NCBI GenBank assembly: GCA_003439945.1
Contig: QVRM01005375.1
Coordinates: 1-64,000, forward strand
DNA length: 64,000 nt
Origin: Dermanyssus gallinae
Lineage: Eukaryota; Arthropoda; Arachnida; Mesostigmata; Dermanyssidae
Direction of reading: 5' to 3'
Shown here piece after piece: positions 49,279 to 63,400 of this stretch. Within the stretch, counting starts at the first letter, position 1. Every line of letters begins with the position of its first letter. Position numbers and translations under genes: made by a program. The notes under the pieces are model-generated. The model searched no databases. It was not told the origin of the DNA and was given only the letters and a program-made list of their open reading frames with translations.

Positions 49279-49302
49279 TATATGCCGTCCGGACGGCATA
49301 TA
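49279..49302. repeat. perfect 24-bp palindrome
   Basis: Centre tgccgtcc/ggacggca, extended by tata on each side. Confidence 0.85.
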
Positions 49303-49721
49303 TATATGCCACGTGGCTGCATTGAGTCGTAGCGCGGCTTTGCCGCTTTTGCACACATTTCGCATACACATATTGCTATTTTAGTAGTTATTTTTTTGCA
49401 AATGATTTGCATTTACAAGATGGTTAAGGCTTTTACAAGTATATATATATATATATATATAATAAAGAACTCTTTTTTCTGGAGTCTCCTTGGCTAGGCG
49501 GAGAATGCAAAATCAAGCGGATGCGTCTAGTAGTTCTTAGCGTTGTCTCCCACCTGGCGAAATCCGCGCGTGGAACATACAGGGCGATCAAGGCCATTTT
49601 TGAGAGGTCTTAAGATAGCGAATTATGACCTTAGGTTATGGCAACTTGCTAGATGGCGTTTGATCTCACGAGGCTAACTCAAGGTCATCTGTTGGCGTTC
49701 GACGTTCGATTTAGAATCTGC

Positions 49722-49722
<1 letters not shown>

Positions 49723-49771
<49 letters not shown>
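49723..49771. repeat. (TA)n microsatellite
   Basis: 49 bases of TA; a second tract of 34 bases follows at 49823-49856. Confidence 0.9.
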
Positions 49772-49773
<2 letters not shown>

Positions 49774-49819
49774 ATTACAACTATGTTGGGAAAAAGGGCT
49801 TTTATAAATGTATTCCTCA

Positions 49820-49860
<41 letters not shown>

Positions 49861-50869
49861 CATATAATGCGGTGGATAATGGAGGAGAATTAATTTTAAA
49901 ATTATCCGACTATCTATATACATGTATAGTATGCATATAGATAGTCGGGTGATTTTCTTTATAAACTCCAAATAGGTCAGTAGTTCTGTTTCTTCTATCA
50001 TACAGTAATTATTGCACTAGTGCTAGAAATAAGGCGTATATATTGTACTCAATTCTGATTGTTTTACTGAAGTTGAGTGCAATATGCACTTTGTTTATAA
50101 GATTGCCTTTGTATGCGTTTTATCTACCTTTACCTTTTCAAACGAGAATAGTAGAGCTATGATTGGTGTGGTCCAGTGCCGCGCATTTCACCCCATGGTG
50201 CTTTGCTCACCTCTACAGGCAGAATTGATAGGTGCACAACTCGCACTCTTCGCTAAAAACGGTGTCCGAGCATACCAAGTAGTGATAACCATGCGCTATG
50301 TATCTGATATTATTTGTTAATGCAGTAGCAGACAGAATGGTTAACGTAAATGGATACGTTTAAATCTTCAACTTATCTAGCCTGTTTGTCTAGCCTATTG
50401 ATCTAGCCTGTTTGAGTTCCGCTTCCCAGTCCTAAGTAAAATATTCGTAGACTACTGTACGCGGCATCTTCAGCCTTAGTTTGCGAGTGAACCTCAAGTG
50501 GGAGCTCAAGCGATATGGGAGCCAGCTTAGGCTAATAGTTTTACAAAGTAAAACTATTTGCCTAAGCTTCATCCCCTGGAAACCAGGAACGCTTTTATCA
50601 TAGAAGTGGTGCGTTTGATGGCACCTAGGTAAGATAAGCGCCCACGATGTTGTCTGCATACATCGCCAACACGGCCATTTGGTATTTCTGGTCGGGCGTA
50701 GCCAACAACGTCAATTTTAAAAAGATTATTTTTTACCGCTAAAAACTAAATATTAGACGCCCGTAATGGACTAAGTCGCATGTGGCACGATATCGTCTAA
50801 ATCTATCGTCATTGCGTTCTCGTTGCTGGATTAATATAGGCTTTCTCCAGCAGAGATATTTAGCACAAG

Positions 50870-50985
50870 GCCAATGACAACCAGCAAGGCCGGGGCTCGA
50901 ACTTGCGATTGCGTTGCTAATCATGGCTGCCATGGCAACGCCCCGTTTCCAACGGTGCATTAGCCGTGCATAAGCCACCGCCGCT
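50870..50985 (-). repeat. possible tRNA-derived SINE head
   Basis: The minus strand has a box-A-like TGGCTTATGCACGG near 50970 and a box-B-like AGTTCGAGCCC near 50900, about 70 bases apart, longer than in a normal tRNA. No cloverleaf was found, so it is not a tRNA gene. Single locus, so repeat status is unproven. Confidence 0.25.
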
Positions 50986-52720
50986 AAAATTTATTATATA
51001 ATCAAGTGCTCAAGACATTCCATTTATTTGATTATCTAGTCACTGGTGAAACTAAAACCCTAAAACAGTAATCAAGGCTTCAACTCAGAGTTGCGTTAAA
51101 CCAGCTGTTTAATTTTAGAAATTACAGTTATGGAAACTATGCTTGGATTTTACCTTTCGAGCCAATTTATAACGAAAAACGCTAGAAAAAAACGCTTGTA
51201 TGTACATGCATCTAATATATATTTAGAGATCCTACTATGACTAGACTGTACTGCTAAGGACGCAAGCAAGGCATTTCGATCAACCGATGCTCACATTTCG
51301 TATTGTGACCAACGCCAGATTTAAAATGGGGATTCACGTCGTTAGTGTCATAATATTAAACGTATTTATTGATATATTGTTTATCTAGTTTAAATATATT
51401 TCTCATTGTCGCTATATTTTATAGTATCAACACGAATAGCCATTTAATAGTAAGCAATTTACTATTATTAAGGTTGGCTGCTCTGATCATATATAGATTG
51501 AGTATAATAATGTATACGTTTAATGTGAAAGCCAAAATGTTTTCTTTCTTCAAGGATTAGCAAATGCGTAAAAACATGTATCATAGTTAATTATAACCTC
51601 ATCACGTCTTTCAACATGTATTCCTTTCATCGATTTTACCCATTTGTACTTACGCTTTCGTTTCACCAGAACACAGAGAGTATACGATATGTGACAGGTA
51701 ACGGGAATCGTAGTAACTACAAGAACAATTGGCACAAAGATATCGATGATAATTTGCAATAACTGAGGTTTTACTGTACAAGTTGGTTTAGCGGCACATT
51801 ACATTGCAACAACCACACAGATTTGTAATTAGAGACGAATCGGACCGATAAAGCGGTTATGTTGGTCTGATAATATTGACAGATAATTATTATTTTAGTA
51901 TAAGCAACTGATTTGTATTGACATAGTTTGTAGTGGCTGCGGCGATTCTTACTATAGACATTTAGACATCGGCAGCAATAATGGGCACAATGAGGGGCTG
52001 CCTCGAGGATAAGCTCGACTGGTAGCGCTCCCCACAAGCCCTAGTGTTGATAGTTAATTACATCTCGCTGTAACACTTAAATGAAATTTTAATAAATATA
52101 GACATTTAGAGTGCGCTCAAAGCATCCAAAGAAGTCAAACATTCGATACTATATATTTACAGCGCTTGGCACAGGAACCAATTTCCCTGGTCGCACTCAG
52201 TAGATCTCAAGCCACACCGGGTTTGCAAACATCGGTCACGTGTCAGTATATGCCCCTACGGGATACTATATATCACAACTATTTTGAAGGTGTCTTACTT
52301 GTTACAAATTAAACGATTGATTTGCCTAATCATCCTGTAATCGGTGCCATAGATTATACATCAAATCAATTTTTTTTCTTTGTCGGTTATTGGTAGTCAT
52401 CATATAGTATGTACAATATGTGTTAGGCTGAGCCAAATAATTAACGCGCATGGGTTATAAAGTCTTTATAAAAAACAACAATGTCCGGAATGAGTCGGGG
52501 GGACAATGATGTACGGACATGAACTCGCCGCTTGTAGAGGAAGCGGCAAAAGCTCATCATACTAGACACGGCAAACACAGGCATATAAACAGAGGCACGC
52601 GAGATTCGAACAAGGGGCGACTTAAAGCGCGAAGTCACTGCGAATGACTTTTACTGGCGACAATTCGTATCGGACAGCATCAAAAGGGCCTTCGAAGTAA
52701 TGCCAAAGTAATACCGAGCC
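50986..52720. other. unassigned AT-rich sequence
   Basis: No coding or repeat family signal. Confidence 0.4.
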
Positions 52721-52726
52721 TGGGGC

Positions 52727-52800
52727 GGGGGGGGGGGGGGGATGGGGAGGAATCCGGGTTTAGTGGGTTTGCGAGCCTCACACTAGTCACGCAGGCTGCT
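52727..52800 (+). repeat. orphan R1-type 3' tail after a poly(G) run
   Basis: After a G run ending near 52740 the sequence reads ccgggtttagtgggtttgcg, then agcctcacactag, matching the R1 tail with a GTGGG/CTCAC stem (one G-T wobble). No poly(A) or pol sequence is attached. Confidence 0.5.
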
Positions 52801-53519
52801 AGTGGCGCATGTGCATCATGCATTCCCGAAACCTTCCAGAACAAAGAAACAACATCATAAGCGCACAGCCTGTTGTTGTGCTTGTTGTTGCTGCTGTTGT
52901 TCGGCCAGTTCTGCGATAATAGCTGTCATGACCTTGACCGTCCGTGTTACTTGTGCTGGGAGTGCTTGGGGTAGTGAAGGCGCTGGAGGTAGTGTACGTG
53001 CTGGAGGAGCTTGTAGCAGCGGCAAGAGGAGAAGTAAAATGAGTCGGTGTACTTCAGTGTGAGTACTGGGAGCAGTAGGCGATGTTGATGACGACGAAGA
53101 TGTTGATGCTGGTAGCAGTAACAGCAGAAAAGCGTCTAGAGTGCGGTCCACCTCTATCAGTCCTCAGGTGCAGTAGTGGTTGGCTTGGCTCCGTAAAACT
53201 TTGTCGAAGGGTGCAGGAACGTGAGGCCTGTCACAGGCTGACCAACGACATTAACGGTAGGAAGCCTAACATGATCAGTGAACACTGCAAAAGTACTGTT
53301 AAACTCGATTTAAGAAAAAGAAGTCCCGAAACGCAAAAGTTTGAATAGTGTTCGAATGTCAGAAGTCGCCTATTCACCAGTGGTTCTAGACGATCAGTAC
53401 TTTAGCTTGACTTGGCTTTCTGTATATGTCTAAAATCCATTGTGTATATATATATATAGAACTACCACGACCAGTGGCAGAACGACTTTTGAAATGCATA
53501 GGAAGAGGGTAGCAGGCTG
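52801..53519. other. triplet-rich sequence
   Basis: TGT/TGC-rich DNA near 52870-52915 encodes Cys runs on the plus strand and Gln runs on the minus strand (98-residue frame 52855-53151). Low complexity on both strands, no domain. A (TA)n tract of 14 bases lies near 53446. Confidence 0.4.
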
Positions 53520-53699
53520 GTAGCTCTCCCAACCAGAGTAGCGATGTAAGCAAAACAGGTTCGAGTTCGATTTAAAGGAAAAGGATATCAAACGCCTTCT
53601 CTCTCCAGAATGGCTAAAATCTGTCTGAAGGTGTTTTACCTTGGGGCCCGTAAGGAATTTTGAAAAAGAGCCCTCTTCGGAGGGAAGACGATTCCAGAC

Positions 53700-54720
53700 A
53701 GAGGATGACGGCGCCCGAGCTCCCTAAAGATGCAACGTCTCTTCAAGACAAGGACCTCCTGGGCTAGGCACTGCTAAATGCCAAGGTCCTTTTGAGCTCA
53801 AGGGTGGTGTACCGTGTCAAGGAGACCAATGCACTGCCACATGACAGAACATTTTGTCATGTGGTTGCTTCCTGTCGATTCCTCCAAACAGAGAAAAGTC
53901 GGCAAACACCGCGACCCGGGCGGGGGCAGAAAATGGCAAGAAGAGCGTTCCCAGCACGACAGCAACCTTCGTTCTAAAGAAGAAAGAACGCGAGACCTAC
54001 ACAGACTTTATTAGGGAGCTGGGTTTCAGGATGGACCCCAACTCCCATAGCGTCATTGCACATTCCGTCCAGTAACTGTCCAGCGATAACGTGTGGCTCA
54101 TAGTGGCAAAGGCGGCAGAGGGAAAGGCAGCGTCTTTCTCGAGACCCTGAAATCCGCCAGGGTCGGACGCCGTCGTGACGGACGCTAACGTGAACCTTTC
54201 ATCCCTAAGGCGGCTTCTCATCAGCGACGTCATGAAGGGCACCACCTAACATGAAATCAAGGAGGCCTTCAGCAGGGCGTTGCCTCTCGAAGGACCACTG
54301 GCAGTTGTTCCCCACAAAGGGAAGCGAAGCGGCCAGTGGACGTCCCTGGCCCGAGCGCTCGAGTGGGGCACTCTGCACTCTCGGCAGTTAGAGTCAAGCG
54401 CTGCTATAGGTGTGGGGCACTGGGGCACATCTCCAGGAAATGCATGGCGACCGTAGTCAGCTTCAACTGCGGCGACAAAGGGCACGCAGCCAACGTCGCC
54501 GCCTGTCCGAGGTACAGAGAGCAACCCGAAGAGCTCCGTAGCACCCGCGCCACCCCCCACGGGGCCAGCCCCAAACCCTGCCCCCGTGCCAGCCGTTTCC
54601 GAGGGCCATCCCAGTAACGCTGCGGGCGCCGAGGGCTTTCCCCCTTAAAGAAGCCGCAAGAAAGTACGAGCATCACCCCCTATGGACCCCCGGGCTTCAA
54701 AGGCATCTAACACGCAATTA
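53700..54720 (+). pseudogene. R1-like LINE ORF1 (gag) relic with zinc knuckle
   Basis: Plus-strand frames give KSVPSTTATFVLKKKERETY near 53940, AKAAEGKAASF near 54105, and KRCYRCGALGHISRKC near 54390 (CX2CX4HX4C). A second knuckle follows as SFNCGDKGHAANVAAC, whose first Cys is replaced by Ser. Two adjacent knuckles near the C-terminus are usual for ORF1 of R1/Jockey LINEs. Frame changes near 54075 and 54250 break it. No RT follows, so it is a 5' fragment. A link to the R1 tail at 52.73 kb is unlikely because the tail lies upstream. Confidence 0.65.
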
Positions 54721-56118
54721 ACTCCCAACGCCACGTATGACGCCAGTTTCTGATGTATTCCAGCTGATGTGCAACCGCAGCAAAGACCCATAAAAACAGA
54801 TGCTAGGCCTCGCTAGGCCGTAGCACACATCCGGGATGCAGCGGCGCGCCAATTTACTGGCGGCTCGAGCCACCAAGACAGAAGTGTCTACGAGCGCGGC
54901 GATATATCACCCGTGCCACATCTGATGTGTTCAAAGCCATACTACAAGAGAAAAAGAGGGTTAATCCCCTAAAGCTTTCCGGTGGCTCCCGGGGAACACA
55001 GCCGCCAGGAACAGTAGACCCTCCACCAGAACAAAACAAATATACGTTGCAAACTTGGTTATGTATGACCATATTACAACAGTTAGCTATTAAGGCCCGC
55101 AAGCGCTATCTGCCAACGACCTTACGTATTTTACCGACGAGTCGTCCCCTGAAGGTTGACGGCAACTATGCGCAAAGTTATTACAAGTGTCTCTGCGCTG
55201 TTTCTTAAGCCACCACATATTCAAATGGATATGTGTCCGTAGCAACGAGACGTAATATTGTGTCGTCCGTATTTTGCACGCCGTATTTTGCTTACATGTA
55301 AAGCATTTTTGAATTGCATCTAATGACGTAAATTTAGTGTATACAATTTTAACACGCACTTATATTATGTTTATATGTATACATCCCTATGGCGTCAAGG
55401 CTGACAAACTCTGTGCGTTTATAATTTGTTTGCAGTGATAATCTGTTTGCTGTTTCAAAATACATCGGGGAATTAGGGAAATATTTACGATGCGGTGTTG
55501 CGAGCCGCGTGCTATTATACATTTTGAAGAGCCTCCGTCATACCACCTGTTTCCAAATATTCCACAAACAAAGACAAGACTTAATAAAAATCTTCTTCAA
55601 CAGCAGCGGACGTCATCGCTATAGATACTGGTATATTTGGCAGTTTGTAGCAAATAGCGTTACGAGATAGCTATAGGTGCGTACCTTTATTTTAAACGCT
55701 CATCTTAGGGCTGGAGCAAGTAGTGCAAAGAGTGCCGAACCCTGAAGTTAGCAAAGTGACGAACAAAATAAAAACAGTTGTGTCGAACGTAGGATTTAAC
55801 CACGCTTTGTACAGCACTGAGAATTGAAACTAGAAAGCGTACCGTTACAGATGTAGTTGTTGCAGGCTATCTTTACACGATTGTTCTTACATTCGTATGA
55901 TTGTTATGGCTTTTTCATCGTTGCTGTTGTTTTCCTGTATTATTTCTACTGTTGCTTTCTTCTAGGCATTGCTAGGCCACTGTTGAAATTGTTGCTTACG
56001 AATAAGCTTTCAAGAATGCCGTGTTTTTTAAGGTAAATATTTTACAGTCTACGACTTAGGCTAATATTACCTCTGTACTCGTGTTTTCTCTTACAAACAT
56101 CTTTTTTTTTGACTACAG
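54721..56118. other. unassigned sequence upstream of the host gene
   Basis: The first part (to about 55030) is GC-richer and may be more of the gag relic. From 55200 the DNA is AT-rich with no motif. It ends in a pyrimidine-rich acceptor (cttttttttttgactacag) at 56118. Confidence 0.4.
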
Positions 56119-56276
56119 GGAATACAGTCCAATAGAGGCGATGGAGCTTCGCGTCGATAATCAAACGAAAGACTCGGGTGGGACTGTGACGGTGGCCACC
56201 AACGGATCGGCACCGGCTGCCTCACTGCTTGGGGCCGCCTGTCAGGAGTTCAAGGTTCCCATGGATCCTCGACTTG
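56119..56276 (+). CDS. exon 1: 5' UTR end and first half of ubiquitin-like domain
   Basis: Acceptor tttttttttgactacag at 56118; donor CTTG/gtacg at 56277. The frame stays open 5' of ATG 56141 (EYSPIEA), so an upstream coding exon cannot be excluded, but MELRV at 56141 fits the first beta-strand of a ubiquitin fold. Residues 1-45: strand MELRV, turn, strand GTVTVATNG, helix SAPAASLLGAACQEFKV, then PMDPRL, which mirrors the ubiquitin order IPPDQQRL. Ends in phase 1. Confidence 0.7.
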
Positions 56277-57436
56277 GTACGACCCTTTTTTAACACACAC
56301 ACACACACATACATATCTTTTATACCGGTCACTAGGAACGCATCCAGCAATCCTACGCGCCTATACGTATATATATATATATATATACGTACATTTAGTG
56401 TGGCAACACTTTAAGGTTTTGTGTGATTAACTATTCATAATCTTGAGCTAACTCTCTAGGCTGTCCCTCATTATGCCTATTATTGCTGCCCTGCCTAATT
56501 ACCGCGCTCACCGGCCAGTCATTGCCGCTGAAGTAGATAATCAAAAGCTCTTACCTCCTCTCTCGCCAGTTCGATTCGTTTGCCAATCTTCTGCAGAAGC
56601 GACCATCACAGCGAGAGTTGAGGGCATTTGGCTATTCGTTCTGTGTGTGGCTTCGTGGTGTGTGGCTTCGTGTCTGTGTAACGCACCTATATATCTATAT
56701 TTTAATAGTATATCTACTAAGATCTACTCAAACTCAATCCACTACAAACTACTCAAATCTACTCAAACTCAATCCACTACAAACTACTCAAATCTACTCA
56801 AACTCAGTATGCTTAAACCACCGCTCACTATATTGGCCAATAAAATGCTAGCACAGTGGTGGTATGCTTGGGTAACACAAGAAAAACTAGCAAATTCTAT
56901 AAGTTACTGGTATTTTAGTATGTACAAGTGATGACACAGTGAGTAAAATATATTTTACCTTGCATGGAGTTCTAAAGACCTAAAATTATTTTTGGCGAAT
57001 AATGGCAAATTCCAGTGCTTCCTTTTAAGCTAGGCTTTGTTTCGCTGGTTTTAATACGGCGGTTTCTAAAAACGTTATTAAAGGTCGGTCCAGTTAAAAT
57101 AGTTCTCGTATTGACTTTGTCAAAATAGACGGAAGTCGGCCCATATAATCAGATACGAATAGTTGAATCACTACAACGGTAGGTATGCAAGTACTATCTA
57201 AAGATTTTCAAAGGCCGTTTGATTACTGTACGATCCTTGGCAGCATGCACATTGTAGGAAAATGATGTATTTGTTTTATAGGGCTCTACACAAAAAACAA
57301 CGTTATGCTCTCAGATCGCAAGACGATTACGGACTACGGCCTGAACAACGGGGACACCGTCTACCTCAGACCGAAAAGTAAGCATATCTGAGTTTCCACT
57401 CTGCGTCAACTTAATGTACGTTATCTCTCTATCTCC

Positions 57437-57522
<86 letters not shown>

Positions 57523-60069
57523 TTTTAATATAAACTAATTGGTATCTAAAACGTTTAATGGCAATATTCCAACATAATAATATTTTCCCCCATTTCATAG
57601 CAACCAGAATCAAAATAATTATATTTTGGAGTAATCTCTGGCAAACGTGTGATCGCATGTTGTCTAACCTGGATTTGGTCTGATTCAATAATGCCTCATA
57701 ACCGATGCTGCTTTTGTACGAGTGTATCAAGTGACAGCCTCTGGCGTTAAAACGCTAGTGATCTCGAACCTCTGGCGGAAAGATTAAGTCTTTTGCTTAC
57801 GCGCTGAATTACAAAAATTAACTTATGTGTAAAAACGCCGGGGTCTCCCATCACTGTCTCTAAACGGACAGACAAAACTCGTGTGTATAGGTATTTATTG
57901 AGTATTTCCTGCACTTGTTTGCGCTTGATAGTCTGGGAACGTGACCTGCATGGTTGGCATTTACCCCCGACCATCGAATACTCTGATGAATCGGTTGCAG
58001 TTGCATCCCAAGAGGTGTGCGGTCACGCTCAAGAGGGCTTTAAGTAAGACCCTTAGGTCCTATCTTATCGTCTCTGGGGATCTTCGGGTTGCAGTATGCA
58101 TGAAGCCTTTAGATGATTGTATGAGAGTAACGCGAATGACGTTAAAGTGGCGCAATATAGTGGTGTGTTGGATGGTAACCATTATTTGCTTCTTTCTCCG
58201 TTGTATTGATTGTTTCCACTTCAGGGGAAGGTGACGACCTTCTTTTCCTGTTGAACTGGCGCGTTTTAGCCATTGTACTATTACTGATCTCGATTGTCGG
58301 CCTCATCGTACTGATCAGCATATACGCAGCGACTGCTGGCCGGGCCCCTTTCATTGTAAGTCTGCACCACACCTGATTATACCACACATTTTCGGGCAAT
58401 ATGACGGGGGTACCCATACGATACGTTGCTTCAACTTATCTCGACTCTCGTAAAGTATAACTTAAATAACCTAAACGCACGCATTTCCAACGCAACCTGC
58501 TCACTGAAACCTTCAAGTGAGCTTATTTTTTCAAGTTTGATTAACAATTGGTCTAGTTAGTTGAGGCTATTATACGCGTATAGCCGTCGCTCGCAGACGC
58601 AACTCGTTCTGCAAAAAAACAAGAACATCGAAACATTCCGTCTGAACAAAATATTCAACCACACTATTGAAACGGGTTTGTCTTTGTTTATATAAAAAAT
58701 AGTATTGTATTAGAAGTGTAAATACTGCTTATTTTTTGGTATTTGCACAAAAGGATCAACATCTATATTCAACCAAAGTGTCAACACTAAGCAAGCCGAC
58801 CGCCATGTTATGATTTTTATATCTCTCCGCCTAGTCCGTGTGTTTTACTAGCTTTGCATGATATTATTATATAATAGTCTTTATAATATACACTATACGG
58901 AGCGTTGCATCCCTAACTTTTCACTTAGATTATAAAGCGCTTTATTTGCCCTTTGCCTACGACCAGCAATAAATGTTGGCACAGCTATGTTCCCAACTTG
59001 CGGGACTCGTTGACTTAATTGCCTTAAGAAACGCGCTGTACATCCGCTACTTGGTTCGAATGTTTGTTTCTAGCGGCAGTCGAGCGACGTAGCGGAGATA
59101 CAGCGCGCCTAAAGGACAAATGTGTCGTGTAATATCATGTGAATACAAGGTAGTCATTTTCAGTATTTTGCCATATTTTCGGTGTTAGTTTGTTTATCTA
59201 CTCAGCCATTTTTAATTGCACTTCAACGAACGTGAAGAGCGACGTAGATTGCGCAGAGCAAGCGCATGCATATATGCCTATTACAATCTACAGCGGAAGT
59301 TCACTGCTGGTTCTGGCTTGATCATCAATGCTGCCCATTAGACACGGGACGAGACAAATTGTTCCGGACACCCATGCCAACAATGTGATTAGTGAAATTA
59401 AACTAAAAGCAAGGGTCGTACTGGGTGATAACAAATCTATTTGACGGCCGAACTTCGTATAATAACAGCCGAATTCTATGCTGAGATTAGTTTCCTTTTA
59501 GAGCGGCAGGTCGAGATCGTGCGGATAGGATGGCGCTTCCCAAGAAGCGGAAGTCAGAATAGCTTCTTCTATGGCCGTACATATCATGTAGTATGCACAA
59601 TTTACTAACAGCGACCAATTGTCTGCGGCAAAGTTTTGTTGAAATAGAGCTCTAAATAGAAATGGAAAGGCGATTTTTTTTAATTTTATTCTGCTCTGAC
59701 TGGCCCAAAAGGCTATGCTGCAAACGTTGATTTAGCTGCATAGGTATGCAGCAGTCCGTCAACAGATTATCAAGACTACAGAGACATGCAAACGAATATT
59801 TCAACCGTCAGTCGACCGCTCTCCTTACCAGCAAACTGGCAAGGAGCGAATGGCTTTACCAGCAGTATGGCGGGAAGGTCCTCCGTTTCGTAACTACAAT
59901 AGCATGTTTGTGTGCCAGCGGTTAAACACGAAGTCTATGTCGATACGCAGACAAGAAAACGATTTGACGTGCCGTCAACAAGCGTACTAGTCAAGCAGAC
60001 TAAAGAAGCCGCATGCGGCGCCATTCAAGGTCACGATATCGCTCTAGTCAGCACCATACACAAGCAATT

Positions 60070-60114
<45 letters not shown>

Positions 60115-60313
60115 GGATACATGTCAACATGTTCTGATGTACATATGATTGTACGTGTACGTATGGTCATTACTATATATGTACATACATATATAGCTCC
60201 AGCTATAATATATATGTATATACATATATAGTACGCAGCATTATTATTTCTTAATATTTATACGTATGCGAGTATAAAACATAATTATGCACGTGGACAC
60301 ATAGCCGTAGCTG

Positions 60314-60402
<89 letters not shown>

Positions 60403-63400
60403 AGACAATGTTTGTACCGCATAGCCGTCATAAACGCGTAGCCATGGCCGTTGGCAAATAACTAGGATCGTTTGCGGAGCGAAATTGCGGTTTTCTGCAA
60501 GTTTACATTGTAATAGCATTTGTGGCGCTTGCGGGGCACTGTGAGCTTTAAGTATGCACTAACTTTAAGATATCATGCGATATACTTCTTGGAAGCCCCT
60601 GGAAGAACGGCTAGCCCTATTGAGCAATTTCATTTGTTGAACCGATTCACACGTTGAAGCATTCGTCAAAAGGGATTAGACGTCCATTTGGCGTAGTGTG
60701 TAATACGCTTTGTTTAACGGCAAACTCACACATCATATAAATAATCAATATTAAATTACCATTGCGTAAATTGCAATGATGAAATGATTTTTCTATAGGC
60801 AGTGACGTCCCTAGTTGTCATCTTGATTCTATATACATTTGCACAGAAAATATTCTCGATTATCTCTCTTTCCCGCTTCCCCCTTCCCTTTCTCTCTCTC
60901 TCTGTGTCAATATATTCGCGCCTGTATGTGTGCGTGAAGAGTATAGCTGTTGTTCTGTACGAAAAGCAACTATACTCTTATGGTCGGCGTGAGTGTAAGC
61001 AGCAATTATTAGCAGCGTTAATAAGATAAGTGGCCTGTGTACGTATTCGTTGTGTGTTACCGACGAGCGCTGAAGTTGGTTGATCGCATTGAGCGCATCG
61101 CAGCTCATTGCCGCTTCCGGAATCTGCTGTCTGCGGGCGAACGCCCTTTCTGCCTCCATTTCTGATTCATACATACACATAGTGTTTATTTGCTGGCGGA
61201 AGTATACGACGCGGCATGCATGCGTTTATCCGTCCACGGCTGCCGTCATCAAATAATTGCCGGCACTGTCCCACGTCAATGACTAAGTGCTACATACGTA
61301 GCATAGCATATATCGACTTATCCACCCAACTGCAGGCGTCTAGAAGATCTTGAATGTAGCTCCATGTAAGACAGGCAGTGCAATCACGCAATCACACGTA
61401 CATCGTACGTTCGACAGTCGTCAACGAGTTTGATCGGCTGCCGTTAATGGTTGTGCGGTCACCTGTATGTGTCCTCGTATGTGCACGAATGCATTTTGAT
61501 CCCCGGGCACGTTTCATATATATGTATATATATATATATATTTAGGCGAGCACTGCCGAGTGTGCAAACGTATTGTAAATGATTAATAAATCATCACAAT
61601 ATTTTCTATATATATATATATATATTTACTCACTTTGCACTTTATCATTTAAAACTGTTTGTTTTACCCTTCCCAACACGCCTAAATCTCCCATAGATCT
61701 ACATGTACACAGCTTTAAGAGATGACTGGGCTCTGTTCATACATTCTCAAGGAATGTCTTGCTGCGTTTAGTTTGACCAAAAGAGCACATGCGGCAGAGT
61801 AGATTACTCTCTTCTGCTCCCCAAACTGTAACACCTAGGTATCCACATCCGTACAGTGCAAAGGGTGAGGGCATTTTTAATCGACCGTCACTTTCAAATA
61901 AAGATTGTTGGTAAACCTAGCCGGCCATATCCTGCTCTATTCCTCCCTCTGTACACAATTTTTGCTTTGGATATAAATGAGTAACTGCCATTAACTTCAA
62001 ATGTTTCGAGTATGCAGATGACTTTGAACTTCATTATCCTGTTTCTCAACTGACTCTCATGATGTTCTGCAGGTGGCTGTCGACGGCATTGTTCGATGAT
62101 GCTCTGAAAATAATCTGATTCCCTCACTCTCCAAATCATGGAGTACTGAATTTCGACTCTAAAATTAGTAAATGCATGTTTATCAACGTTTTTCTCATAC
62201 ACGTGCCGAGCCATACGTATTACGGCTGGTCTTTATTTCAGCCTTCACAATACCAAGGTTGTGGAGGCACCACAACGACTTGTTAATAGCATCCTCCACT
62301 GCTCCATTCTAACGACTCCTCATGTGTATATTCGCCTTTATACATTTCTTGTTCTTCCAAAACCTACATATTGCTCCTCTGCCTGGGAGCCTTATTTGAT
62401 CATACAACAGAAAGTTAGGGGAAGGCGTTCAAGACACGTCAAGTGCCTGGCGTTCAGGGTAAAGAGTGTTAACTGATGCTGTTCCTGCTATATATTCACT
62501 TTTCGCTTAAGTCAACATACCTGCTCTACGTCAATTAACCAAATGTGAATTGCTCGGACATGTTTTGATGTACGCTTCAAGAACCCAAGGAGCCCTCCGA
62601 TCAATCGCTTCAAAATCTGTGGCCCGTTTTAAGTTTGTAATTGGATTGTCTGCCTGGCGAATGGCCAAGCGGGCGTATGCAAACTTAGATAGTAGTCAAC
62701 AATAAGTTACGATAAGTTACGTTCTTCTCTCAGAAGTACGCATACTGGAAACAACATTGATATGACCATGATAAAATGTATTACACACCCCGTTTTGTGA
62801 TAACAAAGGTGATTTTATGTTTATATAATAAAATCTATTTTATGCATTAAGGTCGTTATGCCCCCGATGCCACTGGCAAATCCTTTAAGAACTTTTTAGG
62901 CATATTAAAACAACTAACATGGGAAGAGCGTTATTACTGGCTAAAGGAGATAGATGTTATTGATGTAAGATCGTTTCTAATTGCACCATTCTCTGTGACA
63001 AAGTACGGTGTTGTGATCGATGCTGGCTCGTCACACTCCGAGGCGACGCTCTACTATTGGCATGGTAGCAAATACTACGGCACAGGGAAGGCTGAACAGG
63101 TACGTTTTCAGACGTCTATTTTGTAAAAATCAGATATCATCATACATTTACTTTAATTGTTAGTTAAAATTAGCTTGACTTTAGCCTTAGCTTTTGGATA
63201 TCATATCCGTCTGCTTGATGTAGATATAACTAGCCTCGCATGACCTGCTTTTAGTAAGTTGTTTTTATGACGCTATAACCCACAAATAACGTGGCGTGGG
63301 TTTTTACACAAACCTCGAATTCTGCTAGCCTATCACCATACCAATCAAATATTTGGTTACTTTCGTAAATATAATAGATTATTGTGTTATAAGAGCGAGC

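Larger units (their letters stand above)
47861..50865. other. unassigned sequence with small repeats
   Basis: Contains a direct repeat at about 48859-48907 (two copies of ttggttgttaacttacgttg), a perfect palindrome at 49279-49302, and TA tracts at 49441-49461, 49723-49771 and 49823-49856. No gene recognised. Confidence 0.45.
58356..62851 (+). other. intron 3 (4.5 kb)
   Basis: Holds two long TA tracts, a pyrimidine-rich tract near 60867-60905 and a family Y LINE relic at 61.69-62.74 kb. The rest shows no motif. A small missing exon could hide here because of the phase problem at exon 4. Confidence 0.5.

Noticed and set aside
52802..53151. Cys-rich or Gln-rich small protein
   Set aside because: Both readings come from one TGT/TGC triplet run; no conserved spacing or signal peptide.
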